The notes: generated by a model from the sequence alone, not told the origin. A stretch of 18,292 nucleotides of DNA from Blastocladiella britannica (GCA_025349905.2 MU624895.1:1-18292), one strand, 5' to 3'; positions 8,339 through 18,292 are shown, numbered from the stretch's first letter. Numbers and translations: made by a program.

Positions 8339-11300
8339 TTAATAGAGGTAATCAAAACTCTGCGCAAGGTAAAGCATGACCATGCCCTCCTCCGGCAACG
8401 CCGCCGGCTCGCCGCGCAACATGCTTTTCATGACTTTGGCCATTTGCTCGCGCAGCATGACCACTTCGGAATCGGCCATCATCCCGACCACCTCGTCCGT
8501 CCCAACTGCAGCCGAAAAAATCGATCCTTCCTCGGCATCTTCCGGATTCATCGATTTGAGCGCTGTGACTGACTCCAGCGATCCCAGCTCGGAGGCGCTG
8601 GTGGCCAGCGATCGCAGCGACTTGCGGCGTGGGGTCGCCGAGACTGGGGCCGGAGTATCAGAAGTGGAGTCGGAGTCGAGCGAATCGACTGAACCGACAG
8701 GAGAAATGGTCTTGAATTCCTTTTTCTTGATGGCGTCCAGAAACGATTTCGGTTTCACGGGCGGTAGTTGCCGGGTGTGAAAGACCAGAGACCCAATCAC
8801 CAGGGCCAGCGGGCTTTCTAACGAAGACGAGGTGGCGGCCTGCATCATGCGGAACGAGTGGCCGATCACTGCCTTGTAGTTGAGGAACTGGTCCTTGGGC
8901 ACGCCGCGTAGTAACGTCTTGATCGAGTCGCGCTTCACAGCGTCCTCTTCACCCGAGCCTGGATTCATTTTCGTTGTCGTATAAGTCGCAAGTTCTGCGG
9001 AATAGAAAAAGAGGAAGAACGTACAAACGAGCCGTGCCAGCATTTGACGCGTGCTCTGCGGCAAAGTGAACTCGCGGCCCATGGACCGAATGAAAAAGTA
9101 CAGGTTCCACATCATGGTGAACAGCGCATCGTCGTCAAAGTGGTCCACCTTGCGCGTATCCACATCGAGCGTGGACATGTTGTTGTTGACAAGCGTCTTC
9201 GTTGTGTAATCCTCGTGCCGCTTCATCAGCCTTGCATAGTCTATGTATGTTTGTGTGTGTGAACTTCCAAGGGCACTTTTTGCAATAAAGTATACGGACC
9301 AGTGACGAATGCAAATCGTTGCGTGTGATCCATGGCCGTCAGACCTACAAAATTGAAAAAGTGCTGGAGTCAGGTGTGTAAAAAACCAAAATTGGGGCAG
9401 TACATACGAGGACTAAAACGATCGAGCATCGCATTGACGGCGGTATCAAATGGATCCTCGACCGGCTCGGGTGGCGTTGGCGGTTCCGTATCCTCAACAA
9501 TGGTCGGCTGCTCAGGCAACGGCGGCGGCCGCGTATCCACTTCCGTCGGCAGAGCCGGTGTGGGCGCCGTCTGCCGTTTGAGTGCTGGCCGGGCTGGCGC
9601 CGATTTGGGCTTTTCGGTCGGAGTAACTGGCGCGGCCGACGGACGACGCCGGGGACTCGGCGTGCGTGGCGCCGACATGCGTCTCTGCTCCATCATTTCC
9701 CGTCGTGCTGCCACTTTTTCCGCCTGCGTCTCTTGTGCCGGCACTGCTTCCGCGACGCACGCTGGAAGCCGCCCTAACTGGGCGGCAGTGGCGCGGCGCA
9801 CCGTCAGCGCCATCATCATCCCGTCAAACCCGGGATCGCCATTTGGACGCACGATTGCGGGCGTCATCAGCACGGGCGCGGCTGGTGGCGAAGTACCAGC
9901 TGCGGCCGGACGTTGTGGAGACGGTTGCTGCTGCGCGCCAGTTCCTACCGAACTGGTAAGCAGTGAAAACTTGTGTGCGCCGCGCATCGGTCCACGGTAC
10001 TCGTCGTCGTCGTAACGGGCCATCGAAACGCTCGTGGGCCGGTCCCACCCGGGTTTTGGGTCGGTGACCACCCGCTGATTGATCATGAGCGCGCCACGTA
10101 ATGCGTCGGGGTCCACTGCAGCTGATGATGCTGTAGTTGGAGGTGGGTTACTGAGGAGCAACGCGGCGTTGGGAGACATGGATGCCCGCCGACTCATGGG
10201 GGTTTGCGAAATGGACGACGCTCGTGGCCGCGAGAATGCTCCCGGTGGAGGATCATTGGCGGCGGATGTGTCAAACTTGACGGACGGCGCGGGTGTCTGT
10301 GGCCTACCCTGGTCGGGCAATGGATTCGGCGCCGCCGCTCCGGTCATCATGGTTGTGGCCGTCAGCGATACTTGGTCCGTGCCAACCTGCTGTTGTTTTC
10401 GCTGTTGGTCTTGAGGAGCGGGTGAGGAGCCCTTGCCCGATAACATCGACATGGCGTCCAAAAACAGCCCCGGGTCATTTGTCGTCGCTGCCGCCGGTGC
10501 CGGTCCACCCACACCGACGCCTGCTCCGGTTGTCATTGATGTCGAAGTTGGTTGCCGAGACCGCCGGCCGTCCAATACAATCTGCTTGACGTTGGCCACC
10601 GGTTTGGGCCCAAGTCCCTGCGATTGTTCAGTCAAGATACTCGCGGGACCAGGTGGCGGACGAGCACTTCGCATTGGGAGTGCGACTGGAGCTTCATCCG
10701 TCTTTTTCGATGCCCCTGCCATTCCTGGTTTGGCCAATTCGGACGCCCGACGCGTGCGCGAAGGCGATGGCGGTGGTTGCGCCGCTCTTGCTCCTGCTGC
10801 TGCTGCTGCTGTTGCCGCTGCCGGGAACGGAGCGAATTGAGACTCGCTGGCTGCAACAATGCTGGACTCAATTACCGGCACAATATCTAGGTCCTTTGGA
10901 TCGTCAATGGTCACTGTTTTCGTCCAGCCGCCTGATTCTCCTTTGTGCGACTCGCGGACGATCACTAGCAAGCCCCGTCCCGGGTGAGTGACTTGTTGCA
11001 TTCTCAATGAAATAGTCACGTGCCTGCAGGTTCACTTTGGTGCCGCGAGACTGATCGCGACCGACGGGTCCGAGTTTCAACTTTATTATTACCAGCTGTC
11101 AGTGGTTGGCATTGCGAGTAAATAAAAAATGAAGCATGCCTGGAGCTAGAGCTGGAGGAGCACCGCCCAACCCACCACCAACCTCCTCGCGCTTGACCGC
11201 CTCGACTGGCTCGATTTGCGACAGAATCGGAAAGTTGGAGAACGACCCCTCCGAGTTCCGCCTTGCACGCAGCTCCGTGGTTCCGTACGCAGTGACCGCG

Positions 11301-12949
11301 ATCGCGTACTCGTCCCTTGTCGCTGCCGCTGCTGCCGAACCGGAAACACCGCCGACATCTTGGCGGGTATCGTTCAACTCGTACTGACTATGAGCCCCAG
11401 TCTCATGGCGCGATGCAGCGACCGCCGGCTTGAGACCGCCACCGCCGACGGGCACATATTGGCTATGCCCATCCAGTACAGGCACACCAGGGACATGCGG
11501 GGTTGGGTCAATGTACGACGGAGACCGAAACCGACGCTGCCGCATGGTTTCCCGCGGCGCCGTGACGCCGACAATGTGAATGTCCACTGCGTTGGCGCCG
11601 GGAAACATCAATACCTCGCGACCGCCAGCGCCGCCCATGTGTACGGCCGCAAGCGCGGCAGCCTTGGCGGCGGCGGCTTTGGCGCGGGTCACGGACGGCG
11701 GATCGGGGTCAGAGAGTACCGCATAATACTTGGCCATCAACTGTCTCGGGTCGGACGGTCCGCTGGGAGCGTTGCTGTGGCCGTTGCCGCTGTAACCGTT
11801 GCCGCTGCTGCCACTACTGTTGCAGCGACTGGGTTGAATGATTGGTCCAGTGATCGGCGAAGATGAGCGCGCGGGCGAGGAGGATCGTGGTGGCGATCCA
11901 ATAGAGAGCTGCGGCGCGCCGGTACCTGCGGGATTCGGTCCAGCAACCGGTAGCGGTGCGGCTGCCGCGTGGCTGGAGGAGGCATAGGTTCCCGGCGGAG
12001 ATGATGGCTCAATGGAGGTGGTACCGGTCGCTGCAGTCCTCGGCAAGGACAAGCTGGCAGTCTCTGGACCAGAGATTTGCGGCGCGCCAACAGCGATTGT
12101 GATTGCTGGGGGGGATGCCGGAGGTGGAGCTGCAGCTGCAGCTGCTGATGTCGCAGTCACCGGACGAGGTTGCACCCCAGCGGCTTGTCCGACCACAACC
12201 ACAGGATCAAGTAGCGGGGCTACAGCGAGTGATTGTGTATTATTGTCGTTTGGGAGATTCAGGTTCATGATGGTGACGCCGTTGGTGGACCGCGAGCGCA
12301 CATGGCCGGCGGCAGATCTCCCAGCCGTTCGGCGAGGACTGTTTGCGGATGCAGCAGCAGCAACGGTGCCTACTTGCGTTGCAGCAATCGTCATGGCCAG
12401 AACGTCGGTCGGCGGCGGGACTTTCAGCTTGGATGCTCCATGCTCCTCGCCCGAATCCGATCCACCACCACCAGTCGATAACGCGTCGGCCGAGGTGGAC
12501 CGGCGCACTCGATCGCTCTCGTCTTTGGTTCGCGAGACGGAGCGGGAGAGCCCAACGGCAATGGGAGCCAGTGGGAGAAGCTCTCCTTGCCCTCCTCCCT
12601 GCATTGCTGCAGCCCCGTTCTTGCCGCCGCCACCGCCCGGATCATTCAACAACCCGCCGGTGTCGCTTGCACTACTGGATCCAGACTTGCCTCCTCCATT
12701 CAAGGTCACAGCTCGGTCGAGCGCCGCCCGTAGTGCCGGCTCGGTGATGGCGTGTTTGATGGCGGCATGCCGCTCCACGAATCGGGCTGGCCGTGACGGC
12801 AAACCACTTCCAGTCGGGCGCGGTGAATATTGTAGCGGCTGGATGGCGTCTGATGTTGGCGGCCGCTGCTCGTCTCCGCCACGACGTTGGCGGGCCGATG
12901 TTGGCGGCGGAGGTGGTTGGAGTGGTGATGCAGGCTGGATCGCGGACAT
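8339..12949 (-). CDS. Large mostly disordered protein with a C-terminal divergent RhoGAP-like domain (preferred one-gene model)
   Basis: Preferred model, in transcript order: exons 12949-11183, 11095-11020, 10964-9408, 9344-9296, 9230-9025 and 8958-8339, giving 1424 residues. The N-terminal 400 or so residues are Ser/Pro/Gly/Ala-rich with basic RRST/RRNS phosphosite-like motifs. A beta-rich block follows, from DEYAIAVTAYGTTEL and FPILSQIEPVEAVKREE into LVIIKLKLGPVGRDQ, KVNLQALIVRE and GGWTKTVTIDDP; this block runs smoothly only if introns 11096-11182 and 10965-11019 are removed. A second disordered stretch leads to a C-terminal helical region, MMWNLYFFIRSM, then VPKDQFLNYKAVIGH and ALVIGSLVF. 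That order resembles the second half of a RhoGAP domain. Where the catalytic GxFRxxG should be I see FAFVTG, without Arg. The fold call is tentative. Alternative: two genes, 12949-11099 (616 aa) and 11001-8339 (822 aa). No specific partner can be named. Confidence 0.6.
11082..11087 (-). terminator. AATAAA, polyadenylation signal only if the gene is split in two
   Basis: On the minus strand this hexamer lies 11 nt after an in-frame TGA at 11099-11101, the same spacing as in the verprolin gene. In the preferred model it is part of a coding exon (codons for Val-Ile-Ile-Lys) and has no such role. Confidence 0.3.
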
Positions 12950-13307
12950 ATCCTTTTGGTTTTAGGTATTTTTTTGAAAGGAATGCCATTTAATGCACCG
13001 CTTACCGAGTATGTGAATCCCTGCGATAGATTTTTCGAATTCCCACATACGTTCCTGTCAACCTAAACGCCACGCTATACTGTGGCGCTGGGGTCAAAAA
13101 TGCGTTGGGGGGAAAGTCCGCTTTTGCAAAAAAAAAAATATGCGAGGCAAGCCGAGTCATGACGCGAGATGAGCTGCGCATTTCCTTTTCTCATTTTTTT
13201 GCTGCTCGCCGTTTTTGCAAAAAAAAAAAACATACAAAAGGCGGGACGCTTCCCCTCGTCGCTCCTGCTGTCGCTCGATACTCTCTACTCATACACAAAG
13301 AACAAAA
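12950..13307. promoter_or_regulatory. Divergent promoter region with two GCA(n) tracts and a short inverted repeat
   Basis: These 358 bp separate two divergent starts and hold no gene that I can support. Two A-runs follow the letters TTTTGC: 11 A at 13128-13138 and 12 A at 13219-13230. Such poly(dA:dT) tracts often keep nucleosomes away in fungal promoters. A perfect 6-bp inverted repeat, CGCCAC and GTGGCG around an 8-nt centre, spans 13068-13087. The last 40 nt before the right-hand ATG are C/T-rich, ending ACAAAAATG. Confidence 0.5.
13068..13087. repeat. Short inverted repeat (6-bp arms, 8-nt spacer)
   Basis: CGCCAC at 13068-13073 and GTGGCG at 13082-13087 are exact inverted copies. It could be a dimer operator in the divergent promoter or may have arisen by chance; arms this short are expected often in GC-rich DNA. 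Confidence 0.3.
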
Positions 13308-13913
13308 ATGTCGTTTCTGACCATCGCCATCTCATCGGCTCTCTTGCTGTCGACCCCCATTTTGATTGCCGACCGGTCGGAGCTCGTAGCAGACAGCAAC
13401 GGCAGTAGCAACGCGACATCGGCGCTGACATCGGGCCAGAAAATCACTCGCCCTGTGCGTCACGTCGTCGATGGCAGCAATTCTCGTAGCAGCACGCCTG
13501 TCGCTCCTGTCCATAAGGATGAAGTGCAAGTGGTGGAGGCAGAGCAAGAAGCGGAACTTACGCCGCTGAGCGAGTCGGCCAAACGCACCGACTCGGCCAT
13601 CTCGGTCTCGGGCGGATCGCCATGGGCGCCGCTGTTGCGTTCCCCAGTCGATGCTGCTGATATCGACGTAGTAGCAGCACCGTCGGCCGACGATGAAGGG
13701 ATCGACGACTCGCCGCTCACATTCAAGGCGGCGGCGGTAGCGGCGCTGTTGCCCGGCGCCCACATGTCGCTGCCGTTCCGCACCACGCTCATGGACTTTG
13801 CCATGGACAAGCCGGCCATCAAGCACGAACACCTGCACGACGGCGAGCAAGCCGAGCTGGTGCAGTCGCGGGAGCCGATTCATATTGGGATCGGGTTCCC
13901 CTTTGGCATCTGA
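13308..13913 (+). CDS. Small protein of unknown function with a probable signal peptide
   Basis: A single exon of 201 residues. The frame is open upstream but the first ATG is at 13308, in good context (ACAAAAATG). Residues 1-21 (MSFLTIAISSALLLSTPILIA) form a hydrophobic stretch with small residues near 15-21, like a secretory signal peptide. The rest has no second hydrophobic segment, so the product may be secreted or sent to a vacuole. Residues 25-140 are Ser/Thr/Asp/Glu-rich and low in complexity. The last 50 residues (LPFRTTLMDFAMDKPAIKHEHLHDGEQ, given here only as its start LPFRTTLMDFAM) look more ordered and end GIGFPFGI. I do not recognise the family. Codon use is GC-rich like that of its neighbours. 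It converges on the lipase gene. Confidence 0.7.
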   Translation: MSFLTIAISSALLLSTPILIADRSELVADSNGSSNATSALTSGQKITRPVRHVVDGSNSRSSTPVAPVHKDEVQVVEAEQEAELTPLSESAKRTDSAISVSGGSPWAPLLRSPVDAADIDVVAAPSADDEGIDDSPLTFKAAAVAALLPGAHMSLPFRTTLMDFAMDKPAIKHEHLHDGEQAELVQSREPIHIGIGFPFGI

Positions 13914-14201
13914 TCCATTTTGCTTTTATCGTTGTCTCTACCCCAACCTCTTTTCCTTCCATGCCCTGTCCTACCCTACCCCCACGCCTCTGTTTTTGAC
14001 ATGTACATACCATCTCCCACCCGTTCGACGGATCCTTTTTCCTTTTCCTTGGTGTGTTTTTCTGTTATCAAAAGACATTTTTTTTCTTCCAAACTCTCCT
14101 CCTGGATCCTATCGTTGGCAGATACGTGATTGAATCCGGCAATAAAAAGTATAATGTGAGAACGTTAACTTTATGTACACGTTCTTGAATAAAGCAAGAA
14201 G
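13914..14201 (+). other. 3' region between the small secreted protein and the lipase
   Basis: Pyrimidine-rich non-coding DNA with no open frame that looks like a gene. It should hold the 3' UTRs of both convergent genes. For the plus-strand gene there are two AATAAA hexamers, at 14141-14146 and 14188-14193. For the lipase I see only a CATAAA variant on the minus strand near 14169-14174. Confidence 0.5.
14141..14146 (+). terminator. AATAAA polyadenylation signal of the small protein gene
   Basis: An exact AATAAA 228 nt past the stop at 13911-13913, followed by A/T-rich sequence. A second one at 14188-14193 lies very near the lipase stop, so the first is the more likely site. Confidence 0.5.
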
Positions 14202-17200
14202 TCATTCAAAGATCGAGTTGGCCATTCGCATAGGCGACGGCGACGGCGGCACTTCCTGCTCTTCCCGTTGTCCACCTAGAGGGCGTTGAAGCACCGCCGT
14301 CGCATCTTCCAACGAAACGCCCGTGACCGGCGACCCAAATGCGAACCAGATCGACGACCGGGCCGGTGGAGTTGCGCTCATGTCACTGGTACCACCTTCA
14401 AGGTGTTGAGCGATAGCTGACGATGATCGCATCGGCATCACCAAGCCGCGATCGTCCGCGTCAAACTCATCGTCGTCGTCATCGTCAGTCGTGACGACGC
14501 CAAATGCACGCGCGGCGTCGGTATCGTCGGCGGCATCCATGCCGTCGTCCTCGTCGTGCGACATGAGGCCCGCGGCTGCGAGCAGCGACGACGGAACGCG
14601 CGGCAGCTGTCCCGGCGAAGGTGGCGCAAATACAACGTCAAGGGTTCGGGGACCGCCGGCGGTTGGGCTGTTGTGGCGGCTGGACGCGCGGGACGACCGG
14701 GCCGATGACGGCCGCGACCCGCGCGGACTGGTCCCGGTGAACGAGCTCGAGGGCGTTGGCCCCGCCGTGGTCACGGCCGAGTCGGCGGCAATTTCCCTCA
14801 TCGCCAAGTCATCCAGACTCGCGACCACGCCGTTACCTGCAGCAGCACCAACAAACGCCGCTATCGAGCTGCCCGACGCGCTGGCCCGGTGCGTTCGCGC
14901 TCGCGTACTCCCACCCACCGTGATACCTGGACTCCGTGTGCTCGCAGCGTGCCGGTTCGGCGGCGACCGCGACCGGGACGAGCCGCCGGTGCTCTTGCGC
15001 GAAAAAGTGGTGCGCATCGACGCGCTCCCCGCTCCAGCGCCACCGGTGCTGCCAGCAGCAGAAGTAGATAGCGCCGAGTTGGATCCTTTTTTGCGCCACC
15101 CCGACGACGGTGACGTGCGCACTCCGCTGCCGCTACTACCCGTCGATGAAGGACCGGCGCCGGTACTAGAAGCAAGCGGCACGGCCCAGGTCCCGCGCAT
15201 TCCCGACAACGACACCGCGGACTTGACGCGCGGTTTTGCGGCATGGGCGGCGCCACCAAATTCATGGTCGCGCGCCGCACGCATGCCCCACCCTGGTGGA
15301 ACCAAGTTCCGCGGAAGTGGGAACGCGGCGGTGGCGGCGGCGGGCGGATTCGGATAGAACCCGGACTCGGTCGCTGACAGTGGCGGAGCACCGCTGGTGG
15401 TGGAACTGGCGGCGGCGGACGACTGGGTGCGAACAAACAGCGGAATGGATGGAGGATGTTGCTGGTGGAGGTCGGGTGGGGCGATCGAGATCCCGGGGAC
15501 AGAGACGGGGATTGACATGTTCATGGACTCGGTCAAGGCACGCAGACGGCACCGGTAGAGCATTTCGTCCAGGGCCATTTCAACCGCGAGGTGGTTCTGC
15601 ATGATGCTCACCTCTATAATCATTTGTCGGTCACTACTCAACCGCAAAAATAAAATAGGAAAGCTATACATACTCGGCCAAGTAGCCCGCTCGCCCTTGA
15701 TGGTAGATGCAATCATGCTCTTCGGGGTCGGATTGGTCATGACGTTGCCAAAATCGACCACGTCAATGTCGGGTATAATCGTCACGTCGCCGAGGTATTT
15801 CTGCGACACGATCGATTGGACGCGGTACAGCACTTCGGGCAGCAGTCCGAGCTCGCGCAACTGTGAATATTTAGCAAGTGAGCCTCAGTATCGACAAAAG
15901 ATCAGTCGTTTTGGTACCTGATTGCAACGGAGGTTGAACTCGTTTCGAGAAAACGAGAGCACCGACTCGCATGCCGAGCGGAACATGGACTTGCCGAGCC
16001 CCTTGTGCAGGAATGGAACCACGTGCGGGTTGACTTGGCAGACTACAAAATGGTTGACATTGAAAAGCTGCAGTTTTTGCATTAAGTGACTGTCATTCGG
16101 CCAGATATTAAAAGAATAAGGGAAAAAGGTTGAATACCTCGGCAAGCTTTTGCATGGGCAAGTCGGATTCGACACTTCCGTCGATCCACCGATGCCCGCT
16201 TGGGTTCCAGTGTACCGACTTGCCCAGGCGATCCTTGGCCAGCAGTGGCGCCGGTTTGAAGACATATGGGACAGAGCAGGAGGCCGCAACGGCTGACCAT
16301 ATATACTTTTCATGGTCCGAAAATGTGAGCAAAAAATGAATGAATGAAGAGTTTGAATGAATGGAAAAAAATGTACGCACAACATTGGGACTTGTAATGT
16401 AATTTAAGAGTCGCGGCATTTCGTAAACTGTGGAGGAGCTTACGGTAATATTCAAGATGCGGCGGGTGCGGTTATATGCTTCCTATTGATTTTATGGGCT
16501 TTAGCACACCTGAAAAAAAAAGGATAAGTAAATGGAAACCACGCAAAACGAACCTGGAAAGTAATATCGCCAAACATGGCCTTGAGTGTATTGATTAGCG
16601 TTTCTACGTCATATAACACGCCGCTCTTGAGAAAGCGATTGAGAATATGAAGAGGGCTGTTTTCGGTCGGATCGTCAAAGAAATCCTGTGAAATGGATAC
16701 GTCAGATGCAACATCATTAACTCGATATAAAGAAATACGAACCAGCCGTGTATAGGCAGGATTCAGCATCCGCTCAAAATCGTCCTCGGTGTGTGTGCAC
16801 ACAAAACTTGCAATGATGGACCCGCCCGATGCGCCAGAGATGATGCGTGGCAGCAACCGGCACTCCCACAACGCCTTGACGACGCCAATGTGGTTCATGG
16901 CCAGCGTGGCACCACCAGAGAGCAGTAGAGCCGTACGTCCAAACGACTGGCGCGTGTTGAGAAAGAACTCCATTCGCTGGCGATCGGGGAGCTGCGGGGA
17001 ATCGCAAATCAGGTCCAGGCACCGGACGGTTTCGGCAATGTAATCGTCAATCAGCGTTTTCGTGCCAATATTGCATTCCCCGTGCAACTATTCCATTATG
17101 TGTCAGATTTCATAAGTGCCGAGGACAAGTGCAAAAAGAAATACCATGGGATTCCCAATGTTGCCGAGATTACGCGACAAGGACGTGCGCAAGAGCAAAA

Positions 17201-17933
17201 TCAGGCGGTGCAGGTCGCCTGCGGTCCGTGCTTCCGCCATGGCCGCCAGCCGGTCCTGCACCAAGTGCCAGTCGTAGTGGTCCGACTTGGGGTCGCGTTT
17301 CCACGCGTCTTTTCCCGTCAGCACGTCCAGCGCCTCGGCTGCAGCCGACCACTGCTCGTACGAGGTGGCAGCGGCCATCAGGTGCGCGTAGTACCCATGC
17401 GATCGCGCCGGCGCCAACACTCCGGCCAGGGCGGCCCGCAGACGCGTCAGATGGTGCCCGGCCACATCCACCGCAACGCCTCTGGTACCAGCCGAGAGCG
17501 CCGACAGCGATGCGGTCGAGAATGTGCGCGCTAATGGACCATCCTCATCTTCCTCATCATCTTCGTCGTCATCGTTACCATTGGTACGCGTCCCGGATTG
17601 CCGCGGCAGTGGTGGCGGTGGTAGTGGGGGCGGCGAAGGGCGTGGGAGGGGCGCCAGCGTGTGGGAGGGGGCATCGCTGTCCCAGGTGCGCGCGCGGTAG
17701 TGTTGGCGCTGTGGCGGATGCTGCTGGTGCTGGTGGTACTGGTGGTGGTGCGGAGAGACGGCAGCAAGGTGGATGGTGGCCGGCGGTGTCAGCAATGGCA
17801 GCGGCACAGCAGCAGGAGCAGCGGCGCATTCGTGTCCGGGCGAAGTTGGGGTGGCCGATGGGGATGGCAAGTACGACGGCGCGGCACCATTTACTGCGCT
17901 GAAGCGATCAGGCCCGGGGACAAAGTGGGCCAT
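14202..17933 (-). CDS. Patatin-type triacylglycerol lipase (SDP1/TGL3-5 family)
   Basis: Eight exons in transcript order (17933-17145, 17087-16743, 16685-16554, 16482-16381, 16305-16138, 16067-15918, 15860-15674, 15613-14202) give 1094 residues. Family members hydrolyse stored triacylglycerol on lipid droplets and use a Ser-Asp dyad. Residues 1-185 are Pro/His-rich with an acidic run (DDDEDDEEDED). DUF3336 follows at about 190-290 (SYEQWSAAAEALDVL to NIGNPM, then IGTKTLIDDYIAE). In the patatin domain the oxyanion loop is SGGATLAMNHIGVVKAL. The nucleophile is Ser350 in GASGGS and the acid is Asp498 in WIDGSVESDLP. LFNVNHFVVCQVNPHVVPFL, SQKYLGDVTIIPD and GERATWPKVSIMQNH are family signatures, and most depend on the splices given. 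Residues from about 660 to the end are a Ser/Ala/Arg-rich, disordered tail with acidic patches, unusually long. The start is the first ATG of the frame. Which yeast TGL it matches cannot be told by eye. Confidence 0.9.
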
Positions 17934-18193
17934 CGAGGTCAAGATTTTCAGGAGATTTCGGTCGTGATTCTTCTTCGGTATGCCGGATTGTGGAAAGAGG
18001 TGAAAGCGGAAGGGCGATGATGATGTGAAAATGGATCTCAAGAAGGTTTTTTGTCACACGGCTGAGTGGGCTTTCGAAAGTTTCCATCTCACCAGCGATC
18101 TTGTCCGCAATGCGGGCACTACAGCCAATTGTGCGACTGGTGCAGCAGAGACTGGATACCGTTTTTGGCTCCGGGGAAAAAAAGGGGAAAAAA
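17934..18193 (-). promoter_or_regulatory. Upstream region of the lipase gene
   Basis: Non-coding on my reading. A CCAAT on the plus strand at 18125-18129 lies about 190 nt before the lipase ATG, and A/T-rich tracts lie near 18176-18193. The right end should include the 3' UTR of the gene that runs off the window. I see no TATA box. Confidence 0.35.
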
Positions 18194-18292
18194 CTACGGC
18201 GACGCCGCCGCCGCCTTGGCTGCCGCCGTCTCGGCCGCCTTGACCTTGGCTGCCGCCTTGGCCTCTTGCGCCTTCACCCGCGCGCCCACGAG
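18194..18292 (-). CDS. Lys/Ala-rich C-terminus of an unidentified gene (partial)
   Basis: The last 33 codons of a minus-strand frame enter from the right edge and end at TAG (18194-18196). The 32 residues begin LVGARVKAQEAKAAAKVK and are nearly all Ala, Lys and Glu. Third codon positions are almost all G or C, as in coding DNA here. Such tails occur in ribosomal proteins, linker histones and coiled-coil proteins; nothing more can be said without the rest of the gene. The alternative is a non-coding GCC-repeat stretch. Confidence 0.5.
   Translation of the reverse strand, partial: LVGARVKAQEAKAAAKVKAAETAAAKAAAASP

Noticed and set aside
8990..9025. 34-nt intron-like stretch with a strong pyrimidine tract (gtttgt to cgcag)
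   Set aside because: Too short, and it puts a stop soon after. The gtacgt donor at 9024 with the acceptor at 8959 gives a normal 66-nt intron in frame.
12012..12965. 317-codon plus-strand open frame
   Set aside because: Antisense frames stay open easily in this GC-rich, Ser/Ala-rich coding DNA. The minus-strand frame is longer and joins the beta-rich block.
13150..13170. GAGTCA, resembling a Gcn4/AP-1 half site
   Set aside because: It lacks the full TGASTCA core, and one such match in 350 bp is expected by chance.
14491..15357. 288-codon plus-strand open frame
   Set aside because: Antisense to the lipase tail, with low complexity and no motif; the lipase frame is continuous with conserved exons.
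16321..16365. TGAA/TGAATGAA microsatellite-like repeat
   Set aside because: Only a few imperfect copies inside a lipase intron; no sign of wider function.
1..18292. tRNA, rRNA, CRISPR, transposon or viral sequence
   Set aside because: I saw no cloverleaf, rRNA-like block, spaced direct repeats, transposase or reverse transcriptase motifs on either strand.

Overview
This looks like nuclear DNA from a GC-rich fungus with many short introns. Every intron I can place is 50-87 nt long, and nearly all are GT-AG, with donors such as gtacgt, gttcgt and gtatgt. The gene content (Rpd3-type histone deacetylase, verprolin/WIP, SDP1/TGL-type lipase) is fungal. The paired cyclic-nucleotide-binding proteins and a PKG-like cassette would suit an early-diverging zoosporic fungus such as a blastocladiomycete. 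That placement is inference, with no marker gene behind it.

Layout, left to right. (1) 1-792 (+): the 3' end of a class I histone deacetylase. (2) 852-1715 (-): a short verprolin/WIP actin regulator, convergent with the deacetylase. (3) 1716-2009: a divergent promoter region. (4) 2010-5328 (+) and 5402-8141 (-): two long paralogous proteins, each with two cyclic-nucleotide-binding (CNB) domains, lying tail to tail 73 bp apart. Their exon structure is shared almost base for base. (5) 8339-12949 (-): a large, mostly disordered protein. I read it as one six-exon gene with a central beta-rich block and a C-terminal divergent RhoGAP-like domain that seems to lack the arginine finger; a two-gene reading is possible. 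(6) 12950-13307: a second divergent promoter region with two GCA(n) tracts. (7) 13308-13913 (+): a small protein with a likely signal peptide and no recognised domain. (8) 14202-17933 (-): an eight-exon patatin-type triacylglycerol lipase with an N-terminal DUF3336 region and a long Ser-rich tail. (9) 18194-18292 (-): the Lys/Ala-rich C-terminus of another gene cut by the window edge.

The genes do not form one pathway. The most interesting unit is the inverted CNB pair. Both first CNB domains keep the Glu and Arg needed to hold a cyclic nucleotide, but the residue after the Arg is Asn in one and Thr in the other. Thr is the PKG-type, cGMP-favouring choice, so the pair may have split in ligand preference. 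The second CNB cassette of both is interrupted by a 55-residue low-complexity insert. One homologous intron has changed its donor from GT to GC. All splice sites, starts and family calls were read by eye and were not tested against transcripts or databases.
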